Below, piece by piece: positions 62,170 to 64,000 of a DNA stretch of 64,000 nucleotides. The position numbers and the translations under genes are program-made. This DNA is from Acidobacteriota bacterium (GTDB lineage: Bacteria; Acidobacteriota; Holophagae; Acanthopleuribacterales; Acanthopleuribacteraceae). The stretch covers positions 1 through 64,000 of the forward strand of contig JASJCB010000010.1 in the NCBI GenBank assembly GCA_030066195.1, given 5' to 3'. Numbering within the stretch: the stretch's first letter is position 1; each line of letters opens with the position of its first letter. The notes below the pieces were generated by a model. The model was not told the DNA's origin. It worked only from the letters and a program-made list of their open reading frames with translations, and ran no database searches.

Positions 62170-63092
62170 TGGAAATGCATCGCCTCATGGAACATGTGGA
62201 GCGTATGTTGCGGCAGGGCAACGTAGACAGTGCGGTGGAGGGCCTGCGACAAATCCTCAGCCAGGATCCCGATCACGCGGCCGCGCACGCCTTGCTGGCT
62301 CATTGTCTGGTCGCCCGGAAACGTTTGCACGCAGCGCGCAACGAAGTCGGCATGGCGCTTACCCTGGAGCCCGAGTTACCCCAAGCGCACGATGCCGCTT
62401 TTTCGGTTGCCTTGCTCAGTCGAGACCTGAAGACCGCCGAGAAACACCTGGACACCCTGTTTTCCCTGGTCGTCGAGGACGCGGACCTGTACCTGATGAA
62501 GGCGCGTTTGATGAACATCAAGGGCAAACGCGCGGAGAAGGAAGCTGCTCTGGAAAAAGCCCGGGCCTTGGAACCGGACAATGTTTCCGTCATGATCGCG
62601 CTCGGCGAACACCTGATGAGCCGGGGACAATTAGATCAAGCCTTCGGCTACGCCTTCGCCGCCCTTCAGAACGAACCCGAGAACCAGGAGGGCCTGGTGT
62701 TGATGGGTTACCTGAAGCTGCGCCGCGGTGATTTGGAGGGCGCGCGCGAACAACTGCAATGGGCTCTTCGCCAGGACCCCACGGACCAGGGAGCGCTGCA
62801 TTTACTGACGGCGATCAAGGCCAGGGAAAGTCTCTTGCTGGGCATGTGGTGGCGGATGATGGTCAAGTTGAACGAATTGGGCGAGAAAGGCGTGATCACG
62901 GTGCTGCTGGGCGCCTTTTTTGTCTACCGGGTCATGAGTATCTGGTTGGACCAGATCGGCAAACCGGGCCTCGGCTCCATTCTCAGTTTTGTTTGGCTGG
63001 GCCTGTGTATCTACACCTGGGTGGCGCCGCAATTCTTCCGACGCGCCCTGCGCAAGGAGTTGAAAGCGGTAATCTTGAAAGATGATTTCTAA
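62169..63092 (+). CDS. TPR protein with C-terminal membrane helices
   Basis: The 307-residue product starts MEMHRLMEHVERMLRQGNVD and has about six TPR units (VEGLRQILSQDPDHAAAHAL, LEKARALEPDNVSVMIALGE, GAREQLQWALRQDPTDQGAL). Two hydrophobic helices follow (VITVLLGAFFVYRVMSIWL, ILSFVWLGLCIYTWVAPQFF) and a basic end. It is overlapped by the upstream membrane gene by one base. As third gene of the AAA unit it may recruit substrates. No named family. Confidence 0.7.
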   Translation: MEMHRLMEHVERMLRQGNVDSAVEGLRQILSQDPDHAAAHALLAHCLVARKRLHAARNEVGMALTLEPELPQAHDAAFSVALLSRDLKTAEKHLDTLFSLVVEDADLYLMKARLMNIKGKRAEKEAALEKARALEPDNVSVMIALGEHLMSRGQLDQAFGYAFAALQNEPENQEGLVLMGYLKLRRGDLEGAREQLQWALRQDPTDQGALHLLTAIKARESLLLGMWWRMMVKLNELGEKGVITVLLGAFFVYRVMSIWLDQIGKPGLGSILSFVWLGLCIYTWVAPQFFRRALRKELKAVILKDDF

Positions 63093-63115
63093 TACCCGGC
63101 CCCACGGAGCATCAA

Positions 63116-64000
63116 CTAACATCGGTTGAGACAATTTCCCATGGGGACACAACGAAGTACCTTGCGAACACACGGAATGGAGAGACTATTACCCAGGAGT
63201 TTCCATTTCTGTCGGTTGGTGAGGTCGTCGGGAAACCGGAAGTCGGCGGGAAAACCCAAGAGAGCAGCCGCCTCATCGGGCGTGAAATAGCGAATCCGGC
63301 CGTCGGAACGAATCAGATACGACCCGCATCGCACAATCGACTTGCCGTAACCCGAGGTAAAACATGCGGCGGGTTTAGCCGTTTCTCCCTCGGGGATGAG
63401 ATCCATGGCGCGCCGGAAACGCTCCACTAAATCAGGGCACACATCGAACTCATCGGCGACATTCGGCTGTAGGAAGTCCGATAAAACCTGCCGGACGGGC
63501 CGGGGATCGGTCGTATGGACAAGCGGCTGTTTCCCGGCAACCAGGAAGTAGCGGGGCCTGAGGTTGGGGATGCCAAGTTGCGTCGGGCAAAGAATGCGCT
63601 CCCATATATAACGGTAACCTTGCGCGGCCAAAACCTGTCTTACCAATCGATGACCTTGGGAATCGAGAAAACCGGCCACATTCTCCATGGCAAAGAAGGG
63701 CGGCTGCACGGCGGCCAGGTGCTCCATAAACACGGGCAGGCCGGCGGCGCGATGGTCGTCGAGTTGTTTGCGGTTCCCTTTATAGGTAAAGGGTTGACAG
63801 GGCGGCGAGGCCCACCACAGGTGCGCGCCGAAGTTACGCAGTTGGTCCCTGTCAATCGACTCGACTGTCTTTTCCTGCACGGGGTGCGCAAAATTGGCGC
63901 GGTAGACGCGTACAGCCGGCGGGCTTTGATCAACGGCCAGTACCTGGGGATGATTCCCCAAGGCAGCGCTAAATCCCCCAATACCGCTATAAAACTCAAC
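63116..64000 (-). CDS. Cytosine-C5 methyltransferase of Dnmt2 type (5' end outside window)
   Basis: From the right edge the frame reads VEFYSGIGGFSAALGNHP (SAM motif I). Then come WWASPPCQPFTYKG (catalytic Cys in PPCQPF), FFAMENVAGF (ENV motif), LGIPNLRPRYFLVAG, ACFTSGYG and RYFTPDEAAALLGFPADFRF, ending RQKWKLLGNSLS. The CFT-x-GYG segment and the LRYFTP...LLGFP block are marks of the Dnmt2/TRDMT1 family, which methylates C38 of tRNA-Asp and occurs in a few bacteria such as Geobacter. A very short variable region also fits. Only the first few residues lie beyond the edge. Whether it works on tRNA or DNA is not visible. Confidence 0.82.
   Translation of the reverse strand, partial: VEFYSGIGGFSAALGNHPQVLAVDQSPPAVRVYRANFAHPVQEKTVESIDRDQLRNFGAHLWWASPPCQPFTYKGNRKQLDDHRAAGLPVFMEHLAAVQPPFFAMENVAGFLDSQGHRLVRQVLAAQGYRYIWERILCPTQLGIPNLRPRYFLVAGKQPLVHTTDPRPVRQVLSDFLQPNVADEFDVCPDLVERFRRAMDLIPEGETAKPAACFTSGYGKSIVRCGSYLIRSDGRIRYFTPDEAAALLGFPADFRFPDDLTNRQKWKLLGNSLSIPCVRKVLRCVPMGNCLNRC

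Overview
The window is bacterial DNA: dense genes, many stop/start overlaps, Shine-Dalgarno sites and several GTG/TTG starts with good ribosome-binding sites. The organism is Gram-negative (an LPS heptosyltransferase, a TonB-dependent outer-membrane receptor, RND and MATE exporters). The Ser/Thr kinase with TPR tail, the tandem LVIVD proteins, the WD40 protein and the GG-leader peptide together suggest Acidobacteriota or a similar multi-kinase lineage. That placement is inference, and no rRNA or tRNA gene was seen that could settle it.

Layout. 1-2083: surface-polysaccharide genes (GT9 heptosyltransferase, cut by the window edge; nucleotide-sugar dehydrogenase). 2084-3253: graveyard of transposase and recombinase fragments. 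3254-5219, all minus strand: a GG-leader, six-cysteine RiPP-like precursor, then three tandem 16-codon peptide genes, each followed by a 42-base inverted repeat, then a thaumatin/GH64-like protein. 5346-13136: AT-rich to mixed accessory DNA with a three-gene minus operon (membrane protein, 47-residue secreted peptide, secreted protein) and a plus-strand run of unknown genes that includes paralogues ending in a W-[YF]-GWRWK motif. 13595-22813: three-gene defence operon (SNF2 helicase, DUF1156 methyltransferase, DUF499 ATPase). 22814-31350: mobile island with a frameshifted tyrosine recombinase, paralogous small helix-turn-helix proteins, a plasmid/phage-type adenine methyltransferase with intact, shortened and decayed copies of its N-terminal module, and small zinc-binding proteins.

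31.9-64 kb reads as ordinary chromosome: two overlapping LVIVD propeller genes; a convergent group of acyltransferase, GNAT and RND exporter that looks like a lipid-making and export unit; a UbiD-like decarboxylase; an operon of WD40 protein, TonB receptor, GNAT-like protein, translocase-HEAT-cNMP fusion and asparagine synthetase; an orphan antitoxin-like gene; a SnoaL-like protein; a MATE exporter; a Ser/Thr kinase; a PD-(D/E)XK protein; an APH-like phosphotransferase; a TPR-AAA ATPase with two membrane partners; and a Dnmt2-like cytosine methyltransferase cut by the right edge.

The most unusual item is the tandem micro-peptide/hairpin array beside the RiPP-like precursor (4.15-5.22 kb). The unknown operon at 9-13 kb and the lipid and TonB/AsnB operons come next. 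The defence operon is a recognised type, but its methyltransferase has a visibly mosaic base composition.
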